Origin: UBA9619 sp964630665
GTDB taxonomy: Bacteria; Pseudomonadota; Gammaproteobacteria; Arenicellales; UBA868
NCBI GenBank assembly: GCA_964630665.1
Contig: CAZVVN010000008.1
Coordinates: 10,486-74,485 of the forward strand
Length of the DNA stretch: 64,000 bases
Direction: 5' to 3'
The notes under the pieces: model-generated
Database searches by the model: none
What the model was told of the DNA's origin: nothing
The model's input: the letters and a program-made list of their open reading frames with translations, nothing else
Position numbers and translations under genes: made by a program
In this document: positions 53,820 through 62,876 of the stretch, piece after piece
Numbering within the stretch: the first letter of the stretch is position 1
Layout of the letters: each line of letters opens with the position of its first letter

Positions 53820-53884
53820 GAAACTGCCAGCAGGTCCACGATTGCCTAAGGTCCTTGAGAACCCGGTTTGAACCGGGGGCGTTT

Positions 53885-54649
53885 ATGGAAAAGTGCAGAC
53901 CCAGGCGTCCGCGTCTGAAACAGCAGGTTGTAGGGCAGGGTCGGCCCGTTACCGAGTTGCCTTTGTTGCTCGCGGACCTGCACCTTTCGCTCCCGGTGGC
54001 TGAAGAGATAAATCTGAAACTGGTTCCCAATGCAGATCCGGGCTGGACGCGGCAGAGGGCACTGGATCTTGTTGTTGGTGCGGGTTTCACTGTTGCTGGA
54101 CCGATCAGAGCCGGTGGCTCTGGATTTGTCGTCTCAGCGAGGCGAATTCGCAGCCTGCCGGATACGGTCGCGCCGGGCATGCGGCTGTTGATTGTCGGCT
54201 TGAATCCCAGTCCCTATTCAGCTGATCACGGCATTGGCTATGGCCGGCCGGGCAACCGTTTCTGGCCGGCAGCACTTGAAGCGGGTCTGGTCAGTGTCGA
54301 TCGGGATCCGCGGCATGCTCTGCTGCAACACGGTCTTGGCATGACGGATCTGGTACGGCGGACCACAAAGCGTGCCGACCAGGTCGAACCTGCCGAGTTT
54401 GCCTGTGGGTTTGAGCGGGTCGAGCGTCTCGCAGCGTGGCTGAAACCTAAGGCTTGTTGTTTTGTCGGTCTCGGCGGCTGGCGCGGGTTGGTGGACCGCA
54501 AGGCAGTGGCCGGTCCGCAGAAGCGCCTGCTCGGTGGGCGGTTGGTCTACGTCATGCCCCATACCAGTGGCCTGAATGCCCACAGTCGGCTGGCTGACCT
54601 GGCAGCACACCTGCAGGCTGCCGGCACTATGGCAGATCGGGCACAGTAA
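53885..54649 (+). CDS. Uracil/thymine-DNA glycosylase, Mug/TDG family
   Basis: A glycosylase that removes mismatched U or T. Family motif 1 is GLNPSPYSADHGIGYGRPGN (about residues 105-124), with the catalytic Asn in GLNPS, and motif 2 is MPHTSGLNAHS (about 223-233). The fold begins near residue 60; the first 60 residues are extra. The frame is open upstream to 53741 within the ureohydrolase end; I chose the ATG at 53885. It appears functionally unrelated to its neighbours. Confidence 0.87.
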   Translation: MEKCRPRRPRLKQQVVGQGRPVTELPLLLADLHLSLPVAEEINLKLVPNADPGWTRQRALDLVVGAGFTVAGPIRAGGSGFVVSARRIRSLPDTVAPGMRLLIVGLNPSPYSADHGIGYGRPGNRFWPAALEAGLVSVDRDPRHALLQHGLGMTDLVRRTTKRADQVEPAEFACGFERVERLAAWLKPKACCFVGLGGWRGLVDRKAVAGPQKRLLGGRLVYVMPHTSGLNAHSRLADLAAHLQAAGTMADRAQ

Positions 54650-54765
54650 CTTTCACTGGCCAATACAGGTAACTGGCTTGATGGACTGCATTCGCGCACC
54701 CCAAATGAATTGGTTTTTTGGATCATCAATGAGAATACCCCTCGCCGAGGACCAAGCGGGCGCTG

Positions 54766-55635
54766 TCAGAGATCGTCTGATCGATCACTGAACAACTCGT
54801 TCTCGCTCCAGTCGAACGACCCGTCATCGCGTTCCCTAACCGCCTGCTTCCAGCCGAGAGACTCGGAGCGGTGTTTGAAGTTCAGACCCTCGGGTGAGTG
54901 TCGGGAAATACCGTCAAAAAGAGTTGCCAGCGTCTGGGTGGAACCGAGCCCCATGTTTTCAAGTGCCTGGTTGACCATCAGTTTCTGCATGATGAGCTGG
55001 TTTCGCGGCACGCTTGCGATCCGCCCGGCAAGGGCTTCGGTTGCGGTGTCCAGTTCCTCTGCCGCGACCACCTCGCCCAGGCCCCAGTTCGCAGCCTGGT
55101 GGCCATCGATGAGATCACCGGTCAGTAGCAGGCGTTTTGCCCGTTCGACACCCAGGCGATAGACCCACATGGCCGTGGTCGGTGTGCCCCACACGCGGGC
55201 CGGTGGATAGCCAAGCTTTGCGTCTTCGGCCATCAGTAACAGGTCGGCGCAGAGTGCGATGTCGCTGCCGCCGGCGATCGCATGGCCGTGGACCTTGCAG
55301 ATGACCGGCAGCAATGATCTCCACAGGCTCATGAAGTGATCGGTGTTGCGTTTCATGAAAGCGAAGTCCTTCATGGGGTCCCAGGGCATTTCCTGAATAC
55401 CTGGGTTGGTGCCTGGAGACTCAGCATAGGCGTTCAGGTCATAGCCGGCACAGAACGCCTTGCCCCGGCCGGAGAGTACGATGACCCGCGCTGCAGGGTC
55501 ATCGTTGGCCCGTTCGACAGCACCTTGGAGCAAAGCCGGTATAGCTGAATCGATCGCGTTCAGGGCTTCGGGCCGATTAAGCGTTATCCGGGCCAGGCGT
55601 CCATCGCGCTCGTACAGGACTGGAGAGTCGGACAT
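54766..55635 (-). CDS. Crotonase (enoyl-CoA hydratase/isomerase) family protein
   Basis: A 289-residue crotonase. The first oxyanion loop (KAFCAGYDL) and the second (HAIAGGSD) are intact. The two catalytic Glu of true hydratase (rat E144, E164) are replaced by Asp (GGSDIAL) and Pro (GYPPARV), so it is unlikely to be a hydratase; another crotonase reaction is more likely. AAAGAGG precedes the ATG. Its start faces the BisC-like gene across 289 bases. Confidence 0.88.
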   Translation of the reverse strand: MSDSPVLYERDGRLARITLNRPEALNAIDSAIPALLQGAVERANDDPAARVIVLSGRGKAFCAGYDLNAYAESPGTNPGIQEMPWDPMKDFAFMKRNTDHFMSLWRSLLPVICKVHGHAIAGGSDIALCADLLLMAEDAKLGYPPARVWGTPTTAMWVYRLGVERAKRLLLTGDLIDGHQAANWGLGEVVAAEELDTATEALAGRIASVPRNQLIMQKLMVNQALENMGLGSTQTLATLFDGISRHSPEGLNFKHRSESLGWKQAVRERDDGSFDWSENELFSDRSDDL

Positions 55636-55924
55636 ATCAACCTCTTTGGTAAGAATCGGTTCTGCCGCAATTCGACACCATACTATCTAACAGCCCAATA
55701 TGCGCAACAATCTTTTCGCTAGTCTTACCGGGCACATTTGACCTGTGGAGAAAACCCCTGCCGAAGGGTAAAGAGTAGTCGCCTTCGTGCTGACTGGATC
55801 GGGAGGGACCCACAGACTTGCTTTGCATGATAAGTTCCTTGCCGGAAACTGCGAATAACATTCAAGTTATGATTTTCAGTAGAAAATAGTGATCTGCGAG
55901 ATACGGGCAATCGATCCTTAAACC

Positions 55925-58192
55925 ATGACAGCACCAAGAACCAGAGCGACTTCGAGCCATTGGGGCGCCTTCAACGTCACGACCCGGGATGGCCGGATCA
56001 CAGCTGTCTCAGCGTTTGAGGCAGATTGCGATCCGTCGCAGATCTCGGCTGTTCTGCCAGAGGCGGTACATCATCGATCACGGACTGCACGTCCCGCCGT
56101 CCGACGGGGCTGGCTGGAAGGTGGTCCGGGCCGTGCGCGTGACAAACGCGGTGCGGATGAGTTCGTCGAACTGTCCTGGGATGAGGCGCTGGATATCGCT
56201 GCAACGGAACTTGCCCGTGTTCAGAATACCTATGGCAATCAGGCCATCTTTGGTGGTTCCTACGGCTGGGCGAGCGCCGGGTGTTTTCACCATGCACCCA
56301 GCCAGCTCCATCGATTCCTGAATTCTTTCGGCGGTTTTGTTTCCTCTTTTGGCAGTTACAGCACGGCAGCCGCGCAGGTGATCATGCCGCATGTACTGGG
56401 AATGAACTTTCTGAAGTTGATGTACACGTCCCAGAACGCCTGGCCGATGATTGCTGCCAACACCGAGACGCTGGTCATGTTCGGTGGGATCAACCCCAAG
56501 AACTCACAGGTCAGTATGGGTGGTGTTACACGTCATGAGACGGCGGGTTGGTTCAAGGAGTTTACCGGTCGTGGTATGCGCCTTTTCAATGTCAGTCCAC
56601 AGGTAACGGACACGCCCAGACCAAACGACTGGCTGTCGATTATCCCCGGCACCGATACGGCACTGATGCTTGGACTTGCGCACGCCTTGGTTGGTAGCGA
56701 TTCTGTGGATCACGAATTTCTCGAACGCTGCACGGTCGGCTACGACCGGTTTCAAGCCTATCTTCTGGGTGAGACCGATAGTCAGCCAAAGACCCCCGAG
56801 TGGGCGGCTGGCATCTGTGGAGTCCCCGCCAAGACAATTTATGACCTGGCCCAACGAATGGCAACGACCCGAACGTTGATTACCGTTGCCTGGTCGTTGC
56901 AACGTGCCCAGAATGGTGAGCAGCCATTTTGGATGTCAGCAACCTTGGCGGCCATGTTAGGCCAGATCGGACTGCCCGGTGGTGGAGTCGGCTATGGCTA
57001 CGGAGCGATTGGTGGCGTGGGTGTGCCGATCAAGCGCCTATCGCGGCCCGCCTTCCCACGGGGGCATAATCCGATCAGCGACTTCATTCCTGTGGCTCGG
57101 ATCGCGGACATGCTGTTGAATCCAGGTGTTGCTTATGATTTCAATGGCCAACAGCGCTGCTATCCGGATATCAGGCTGGTGTACTGGTGCGGTGGTAATC
57201 CGTTCCATCATCACCAGGATCTGAACCGGCTCACAGAAGCGTGGAAACGACCCGAAACCATCATAGTGCATGAACCCTGGTGGACGGCTACCGCCAGGCG
57301 AGCAGATATTGTTTTTCCCGCTACCACACCCTATGAGCGCGAGGACATCGGTCGCGGGGCGACTGATCCTTTTCTTTTCCATATGCCGGGACTGATTCCA
57401 CCCGTCGGGGGTGCCCGCGATGATTACGACATATTCTCAGCCCTCGCATCCCGGCTCGGTACCGGCGCTTCATTCACCGAGAAACGCGATTCACAAGGCT
57501 GGTTACGGCATTTGTACGAGGGCTTCAGGCAGGAAGCTGCCGCTGCAGGTGTTGCCATACCCGACTACGACACGTTGTGTAACCAGAATTGGGTTGAGTT
57601 ACCGATTTCAGGTGATGAACACGCCCGGGTTTCGTTCGAAGCATTTCGAGTCGATCCGGATTCGGCGCCTCTCGAAACCCCTTCCGGCCGCATAGAAATT
57701 TTCTCAAAGACCATTGATGATTTTGGTTATGCCGAGTGTCCAGGTCATCCAGTATGGCGCGCGCCAGATGAATGGCTCGGCGCTGAGTTGGCTACGAACT
57801 TTCCGTTACATCTGGTGTCACCGCAACCGGGTGACAAGCTTCACAGTCAGCTTGAATGTGCCATTGCGGATTTGCCCGGCGCTCGGCCAGTGGCTGTGAC
57901 CATCAGCGTCCGTGATGCGCAGCAGCGGGATCTGAGCGATGGTGACCTGGTGCGAGTATTTAATTCCCGTGGTGCCTGTCTGGCACGGGCTCACCTCAGT
58001 GCGGGCATTCGAGATGGTGTTGTCGCGTTGCCGACCGGCGCCTGGCACGAGCCGGGACCCGACGGGACCGATCGCCAGGGCAATCCCAACGTGCTGACCC
58101 GAGATCAGGGAACCTCCAGGTTAGGGCAGGGCAGCAGTGCCCATACGGCCCTGGTCGAGATCGTGCCCGTGACGGTTGACTCGGAGCGATAA
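55925..58192 (+). CDS. Cytoplasmic molybdopterin sulfoxide/N-oxide reductase-like enzyme (BisC/DMSO reductase type)
   Basis: A 755-residue bis-MGD enzyme of the BisC/TorA/DorA branch. GGSYGWASAG holds Y113/W115 of the active-site pocket, and SYSTAAAQVIMPHV holds S146, the likely Mo-binding Ser as in DMSO reductase. There is no Fe-S cluster motif and no Tat signal, so it is soluble in the cytoplasm like biotin sulfoxide reductase. It has no adjacent electron-transfer subunit. The 289-base upstream region has an AT-rich patch (about 55860-55890) that probably holds the promoter. It is convergent with the cNMP-rhodanese gene. Substrate: biotin or methionine sulfoxide, or another S- or N-oxide. 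Confidence 0.88.
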   Translation: MTAPRTRATSSHWGAFNVTTRDGRITAVSAFEADCDPSQISAVLPEAVHHRSRTARPAVRRGWLEGGPGRARDKRGADEFVELSWDEALDIAATELARVQNTYGNQAIFGGSYGWASAGCFHHAPSQLHRFLNSFGGFVSSFGSYSTAAAQVIMPHVLGMNFLKLMYTSQNAWPMIAANTETLVMFGGINPKNSQVSMGGVTRHETAGWFKEFTGRGMRLFNVSPQVTDTPRPNDWLSIIPGTDTALMLGLAHALVGSDSVDHEFLERCTVGYDRFQAYLLGETDSQPKTPEWAAGICGVPAKTIYDLAQRMATTRTLITVAWSLQRAQNGEQPFWMSATLAAMLGQIGLPGGGVGYGYGAIGGVGVPIKRLSRPAFPRGHNPISDFIPVARIADMLLNPGVAYDFNGQQRCYPDIRLVYWCGGNPFHHHQDLNRLTEAWKRPETIIVHEPWWTATARRADIVFPATTPYEREDIGRGATDPFLFHMPGLIPPVGGARDDYDIFSALASRLGTGASFTEKRDSQGWLRHLYEGFRQEAAAAGVAIPDYDTLCNQNWVELPISGDEHARVSFEAFRVDPDSAPLETPSGRIEIFSKTIDDFGYAECPGHPVWRAPDEWLGAELATNFPLHLVSPQPGDKLHSQLECAIADLPGARPVAVTISVRDAQQRDLSDGDLVRVFNSRGACLARAHLSAGIRDGVVALPTGAWHEPGPDGTDRQGNPNVLTRDQGTSRLGQGSSAHTALVEIVPVTVDSER

Positions 58193-58243
58193 CGCTCAGG
58201 CGCGTTGCTAGGGTTAAGAGAACAAAGAAAAGTGCAGGGCCCT

Positions 58244-59314
58244 TCAACCCTGGTTTTGCCGTCCCTGGATACCGTCCCGGATTACGCTGACGTCCAATCC
58301 CTCTTGGCTCATCAGGAAGGCGGCGGCAGCGCTCTGTCGAGCATCATTGCAGAACACGATGTATGGCTGGTCTGCTTTGAGTTGTGACATTCTCAGACGC
58401 AGCACGTAAAAAGGTATGTTCAGTGCGCCGCGCAGAGTTCCACTTTTGAACTCGCTTTCGAACCGGGTGTCTAACAGCTGCGCGCCGTCGGCAACCCTTT
58501 GTTTGACTTCACTGAAGTCGACCCACTGCACCCGTTGTCCAACCAGGATCATGTTGAAGTCCTTACGGGAAAGCCGCATCAGCATACCGTCTGATGTCGC
58601 CGTTACCGTCGCCGATCGAGCACTTTCCGAAATCAGGGCGTCTTCTCCGAATGTACTGCCCGCCTTCAGGTTAGCGAGAACAAGATCCTCATTACCACCT
58701 CCACGGCTACGGCTGACCCGGCACGACCCCTGCCGAATGATGTAGTAATAGTCAAGATTCTTGTCGTCCTGCTGGATCACCACGTCCCCGGATTTGACCG
58801 GATGTGGCTCGAAGCTCGAAAAAAGGTGGACCAGATTGACCAGCGGAAGGTCTGAGAAGCCTGGTGAGTCCAGAAGTTCCTCTACCCAGCCCAGTTCGAG
58901 ATCCTGTTCCGCCTCGATCTCGTGGACTTCATACCCTTCCGCCTGGACTTTGGAGTGGGTCTGGAGGCCGCTCAGCAGTAGACAGTTGTTTAAGAGGTTG
59001 TTGTCTATCTCAGTGACTTGAACCTCTTCTACGGCACTCACGGTGTGTTGCCGGGGCTGGCTGTTCGACAGTGGCTGCTTTGCGTCAGCAGAAGATGCCT
59101 CCAGAGTCACTGTGTCTTTGTGACCCTTCAGTTCCAATGAGCCGGCCAGTAGAAAATATGTGATGTGATCACTGCTGCCTTTCTCGAATAAGGTGTGGTC
59201 TGCCGGGTAGGTCCGAACTGTAGCTCGTTCACAGAGGGCCCGCAGTGCACCTGGCCCGAGTTGATCTATCGGGGTCAGGTTCGCGGCAACCGAGGGTTCC
59301 AGGGTATCAGCCAT
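58244..59314 (-). CDS. Double cyclic-nucleotide-binding domain plus rhodanese protein
   Basis: A 356-residue protein with a first, degenerate cNMP-binding domain (about 1-120), a second (about 130-235) with FGEDALISESARSATVTA, where the phosphate-binding loop Arg/Ala pair is clear, and a C-terminal rhodanese domain (about 245-350) with Cys322 in VFCNDARQS as the sulfur carrier. No HTH is seen, so it is not a CRP-type regulator. Such fusions are thought to link second messengers to sulfur or redox state. Its stop lies 51 bases from the BisC-like stop. Confidence 0.85.
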   Translation of the reverse strand: MADTLEPSVAANLTPIDQLGPGALRALCERATVRTYPADHTLFEKGSSDHITYFLLAGSLELKGHKDTVTLEASSADAKQPLSNSQPRQHTVSAVEEVQVTEIDNNLLNNCLLLSGLQTHSKVQAEGYEVHEIEAEQDLELGWVEELLDSPGFSDLPLVNLVHLFSSFEPHPVKSGDVVIQQDDKNLDYYYIIRQGSCRVSRSRGGGNEDLVLANLKAGSTFGEDALISESARSATVTATSDGMLMRLSRKDFNMILVGQRVQWVDFSEVKQRVADGAQLLDTRFESEFKSGTLRGALNIPFYVLRLRMSQLKADQPYIVFCNDARQSAAAAFLMSQEGLDVSVIRDGIQGRQNQG

Positions 59315-59382
59315 TGGTTTGACCTCCAGGCCAGGGGAGTGGCATGCGTATCAGGGAGTGTTCGCTTAACGGGATTCTAGCG

Positions 59383-60897
59383 TCAATCTGAATCAGAAGC
59401 GTCCACTGCCGGCTCCACCAGGGCATGCACGTGATGTGGAGACCGGGCAAGTCCGATGCAGAAGTGCCCGACATGGTGCTCCAGCTGTTCTGCGAGTGCC
59501 CGGGTCTGGGCATTCAGTTCGGCCAGGTTTTCGATGGCCTGCTGTGCTTGTTGCTTGAGTTGTGCCACATCGACGGTGAGGAGCTGCCTGTTCTGCACCA
59601 CCACCTCGCCAGCAACCAGTACAGTGTGTACGGCCGTGGAATCTTCGGTGTGGATTAACTGGTTGATGGGGTCATTGATTGGAAGCCAGTTGAGATGGTT
59701 GAGGTCCAGCAGAGCAATATCGGCTTTGTAGCCCGCCTCTATCGCACCGATCGACCCTTTCATACCGAGCGCCTGAGCACTACCGATGGTCGCCATTCGT
59801 GCCACTTCCCGGGTGCTGAGCCAGTCCCGGTAGTCATGGCTGCGAAGGCGAGAGGCGAACGAGGCCAGCCGTAGCGCCTCGAACATGTTCTGGTTGTCAG
59901 CACAGTGAGCACCATCGGTTCCGATACCGACATTCAAGCCCGCGTTCAGCATCTCTCTCACCGGAGCGACGCCCGAACCCAGGCGCATGTTGCTGCCGGG
60001 GTTGTGTGCCACCGATGCACCGTGAGCCGCCAGCCGGGTGATATCTTCCGGGTCGAGCCAGACTGCATGGGCCGCTGTGAAGTCGGGCCCAAGAACACCG
60101 ATCTCGTCCAGATGAGCGGTCAAGGACTTACCGTAGCTGCGCAGACCCGAGAGCACCTGGATCTTGGATTCAGCGAGGTGCATGTGCAACCCGACCTCGA
60201 ATTCATTGGCCAGCTGCCGGGCTGTGGTCAGAAACTCATCGCTGCAGTGAAGCGGGATCGTGGGTGCCAGCGCAGGTGCGATCCGCTGGCGATCGAATGG
60301 CCAGCGTTGAAGCAACTCACGGCAGGTCTTGAAGGTCGATTCGGCGGGTGACAAGCGCATGGCTGCCACCCGTGTCTGCAGGTCTGGGGGCAGTGCGCCG
60401 ACCAGGTCCGGTACGGCTTCGAAGAACGTTCGATCGGCGATCATCGGGGCGATCACCGCACGCATGCCGGCATCTTGATAGGCTTGCCCGACTGCCAGCA
60501 TACCGTCCACGGTGGGATCGGGGAGTTCGACGTAAAGGTCGTAGAGTGCGGTGCAGCCCTTGGTCAGTAATTCTGCTGCACCCAGGGAAGCTGCCAGGTA
60601 CTTGTGCTCCAAGGTGCGGTGACCGGATATCCACGGACCGGCATTGAGGAGTAGTTCCAGGGTCCAGCGATCGCCACTGCCCTTGTACAGGCTGCCGTGA
60701 CCGTGTGTATGGCTGTTGATCAACCCTGGGATGATCAGTCGCTCAGATGCATCGATGACGTGGGCCTGGGGCGGTGCGCTGAGTCCGGGAGGGCCGACGG
60801 TCCGGATCGTGTCGCCCTCGATCAGGATGTCCGCCGGGCATGTATCAGACTGTCCGCTGCCCATGACCAAGCCGTTGGTGATCAGTGTGAAAGCCAT
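59383..60897 (-). CDS. Amidohydrolase (AtzA/TrzA/guanine-deaminase-like)
   Basis: A 504-residue TIM-barrel amidohydrolase. Zn ligands are seen in PGLINSHTHGHG (HxH), HMHLAES, HAVW and GTDGAHCADN. The order is that of subtype III deaminases such as AtzA, TrzN, SsnA and 8-oxoguanine deaminase. The frame has a TTG at 60909 but the ATG at 60897 gives MAFTLITNG, a typical start. It is divergent from the TRAP set at 61.2 kb; a heterocyclic amine or guanidino/triazine-like substrate would fit the window's nitrogen theme but is not shown. Confidence 0.88.
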   Translation of the reverse strand: MAFTLITNGLVMGSGQSDTCPADILIEGDTIRTVGPPGLSAPPQAHVIDASERLIIPGLINSHTHGHGSLYKGSGDRWTLELLLNAGPWISGHRTLEHKYLAASLGAAELLTKGCTALYDLYVELPDPTVDGMLAVGQAYQDAGMRAVIAPMIADRTFFEAVPDLVGALPPDLQTRVAAMRLSPAESTFKTCRELLQRWPFDRQRIAPALAPTIPLHCSDEFLTTARQLANEFEVGLHMHLAESKIQVLSGLRSYGKSLTAHLDEIGVLGPDFTAAHAVWLDPEDITRLAAHGASVAHNPGSNMRLGSGVAPVREMLNAGLNVGIGTDGAHCADNQNMFEALRLASFASRLRSHDYRDWLSTREVARMATIGSAQALGMKGSIGAIEAGYKADIALLDLNHLNWLPINDPINQLIHTEDSTAVHTVLVAGEVVVQNRQLLTVDVAQLKQQAQQAIENLAELNAQTRALAEQLEHHVGHFCIGLARSPHHVHALVEPAVDASDSD

Positions 60898-61248
60898 CGG
60901 TTTTGCCAAGTTTCAGGATCCAGGCGTCAGTCTACGCCTGTTTGTGTGGGTGCGGCAGTGTGGCGAGTCGGTCATCTGCTGAGCCCTTGAGAAGTATCAC
61001 GGTCAATCTTGTCGACCGGTGTGAGGATCATGTGGGATGGTAGGGGACCTGCCGACAGGGCAAATTCGTTGCCAGCCGACTTTTTCAGTTATTATTGGAG
61101 CGACAGCAGGCTGGAGCTTTGCCGAACAGCACGGTCGGTCTCAGAGCGTGGAAAATAGCCTGTTGCCGGGCGGCGGCCGGACTTTTGGTCGGCCCAGTGA
61201 CCGCCCGTGGATGGTTTACAGTTGATTAATTCACAAGGAGAAGAAAGG
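60898..61248. other. 351-base divergent region, amidohydrolase / TRAP operon
   Basis: No gene is visible. TTGCCA-15 bases-TATTAT around 61071-61097 is a possible plus-strand promoter with a short spacer. An imperfect GC-rich hairpin lies near 61170-61200. AAGGAGAAGAAAGG directly precedes the dctP ATG at 61249. Confidence 0.35.
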
Positions 61249-62235
61249 ATGAAGGCGAGAATGGATACTGGTTTGGTTCTGGCTGCAGCGCTTGTCCTGT
61301 TCGGCTTTGGGCCGAACCTGGCGGCTGCCGGTGAAGTGACACTCACGGCTGCAAGCTGTTTTCCGATCGGCAGCCCCCCGGGTAAACCGTTTGAGGCACT
61401 GGTCGCGGAAGTCAATGCCCGCGGAAAGGGGGTGGTGCAGATCGATCTTAAGGGGGGTGCGCCGGCGATCGGGAGCCCGTTTACACTGACCCAGAAAATG
61501 TCCAAAGGCGCCTACGACATCGTCGGCTGTACCGAAGCTTATTTTGGTAACGTGCTTCCCGAAGCACCCGTGCTGCGTTTCTCCGATCACACTTATGCTG
61601 TGCTGCGTGAGAATGGCGGGCTCGACTACGTCCAGAAACTCATGGCGGAGAAGAACATTCGATACATCGCCCGGCATCATGATTTCGGGCCGTTTCACCT
61701 GTGGCTCAGTCAGCCGATCACCGGACCTGACCTGACTGGCCTGAATCTGAGGGTCGCTCCTGTGTATACCGCGTTCTTCAAATCGCTGGGTGCAACCGTG
61801 CAGCGTTCAACGATTGCCGAGGTCTACACTTACATGGAGAACGGTACGGTACAGGGATACGGTTGGCCGGCACTGGGCTGGGTACCGCCCTGGATTAAGG
61901 TCACCAAGTATCGGGTCGAGCCTGGTTTCTACCACGCAGCACTGCATACTCTGGCCAACTTGAAAAGCTGGAATTCACTGACCCAGGCGCAACGGGATAT
62001 CCTGACGGCAGTTGGGCTGGAATTCGAGGGACAGTCAGAAACAACCTCTGCCGGTTTTTTGGCGGCTACAAAAAAACAAAAAGACTGGATGGCCAGTGAG
62101 GGCATGGAAACCATCACGATGGAAGGCGCCGATCGGGACAAGTGGGTGGCGGCTGCATTAAATGCGGGATGGGATGAAGTGCTGGAGCGCAGCCCTGAAC
62201 ATGGTGCGGCACTGAAGAAGCTGTTCACCAAGTAG
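61249..62235 (+). CDS. dctP: TRAP transporter periplasmic solute-binding protein (DctP-like)
   Basis: A 328-residue DctP-type receptor with a Sec signal ending ...NLAAA before GEVTLTAAS. The central GLNLRVAPVY segment has the ligand-binding Arg. A strong ribosome-binding site fixes the ATG at 61249. It differs well from the first dctP (30-31 kb). First gene of a second dctP-dctQ-dctM set, with a 107-base gap and a hairpin before dctQ. Confidence 0.9.
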   Translation: MKARMDTGLVLAAALVLFGFGPNLAAAGEVTLTAASCFPIGSPPGKPFEALVAEVNARGKGVVQIDLKGGAPAIGSPFTLTQKMSKGAYDIVGCTEAYFGNVLPEAPVLRFSDHTYAVLRENGGLDYVQKLMAEKNIRYIARHHDFGPFHLWLSQPITGPDLTGLNLRVAPVYTAFFKSLGATVQRSTIAEVYTYMENGTVQGYGWPALGWVPPWIKVTKYRVEPGFYHAALHTLANLKSWNSLTQAQRDILTAVGLEFEGQSETTSAGFLAATKKQKDWMASEGMETITMEGADRDKWVAAALNAGWDEVLERSPEHGAALKKLFTK

Positions 62236-62262
62236 ACATCGACTGACACGCGAATCCTGCGG

Positions 62263-62292
62263 CGGAAAGCCGGCCGACGAGCCGGCTTTCCG
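62263..62292 (+). terminator. 12-bp stem-loop between dctP and dctQ
   Basis: CGGAAAGCCGGC (62263-62274), loop CGACGA, GCCGGCTTTCCG (62281-62292): a perfect 12-base stem with no T-run after it. Hairpins at this place between binding-protein and permease genes commonly protect the upstream mRNA or partly stop transcription, so that more binding protein is made. Confidence 0.7.
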
Positions 62293-62342
62293 TCTCAAGG
62301 GTTTGCCTCAAGAGTTCAGCGTTGTTCCTTGACGGGTCCGAT

Positions 62343-62873
62343 ATGCACAGGCCGATCGATCGATTCGAGGCCGGGTTCAACCGCGCCATGCTGTACCTGG
62401 CTCACTTGGTGGCGCTCTCGATCGGGCTGTTTGCGGTCCTAATCCCCCTTAATCTATTCCTGATCAAGACCCATCTGGGCAGTATCTGGTGGCTCTACGA
62501 GGGAGTTGAGTACGCCCTTTATTTTGGAGTCTTCATTGGTGCGCCTTGGGTGCTTAATCAGGGGGCACACGTTCGGGTTGATGTTCTCACGGCTGCACTG
62601 GCCGCAGAATCTGCCCGAAAAGTTGAGCGGGTCATGGATATCGCGGGCGCCGTGTTATGCGCTTTGCTTTGTTTCTATGGTTCCCGGGTGACCATCTGGG
62701 AATTCCAGGACGGTACGCTGCCGGATAAGGATCTACGGATTCCAACCGGCTATATGATGGCTATTTTTTCCACCTCATTTTTCCTGCTGGCCATCGAGTT
62801 TCTGTTACGGTTTCGCCGGGCCGGCTTTAAATCGGACGAGGCAGATCCGGATAAGCCCAGGGCAGGTTTTTGA
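62343..62873 (+). CDS. dctQ: TRAP transporter small permease (DctQ-like)
   Basis: A 176-residue protein with four hydrophobic segments; the second region has ALYFGVFIGAPWVLNQGAHVRVD, where the conserved VRVD of DctQ follows helix two. A TTG seven codons upstream is less likely than the ATG at 62343. It ends 3 bases before dctM. Confidence 0.87.
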   Translation: MHRPIDRFEAGFNRAMLYLAHLVALSIGLFAVLIPLNLFLIKTHLGSIWWLYEGVEYALYFGVFIGAPWVLNQGAHVRVDVLTAALAAESARKVERVMDIAGAVLCALLCFYGSRVTIWEFQDGTLPDKDLRIPTGYMMAIFSTSFFLLAIEFLLRFRRAGFKSDEADPDKPRAGF

Positions 62874-62876
62874 GTC

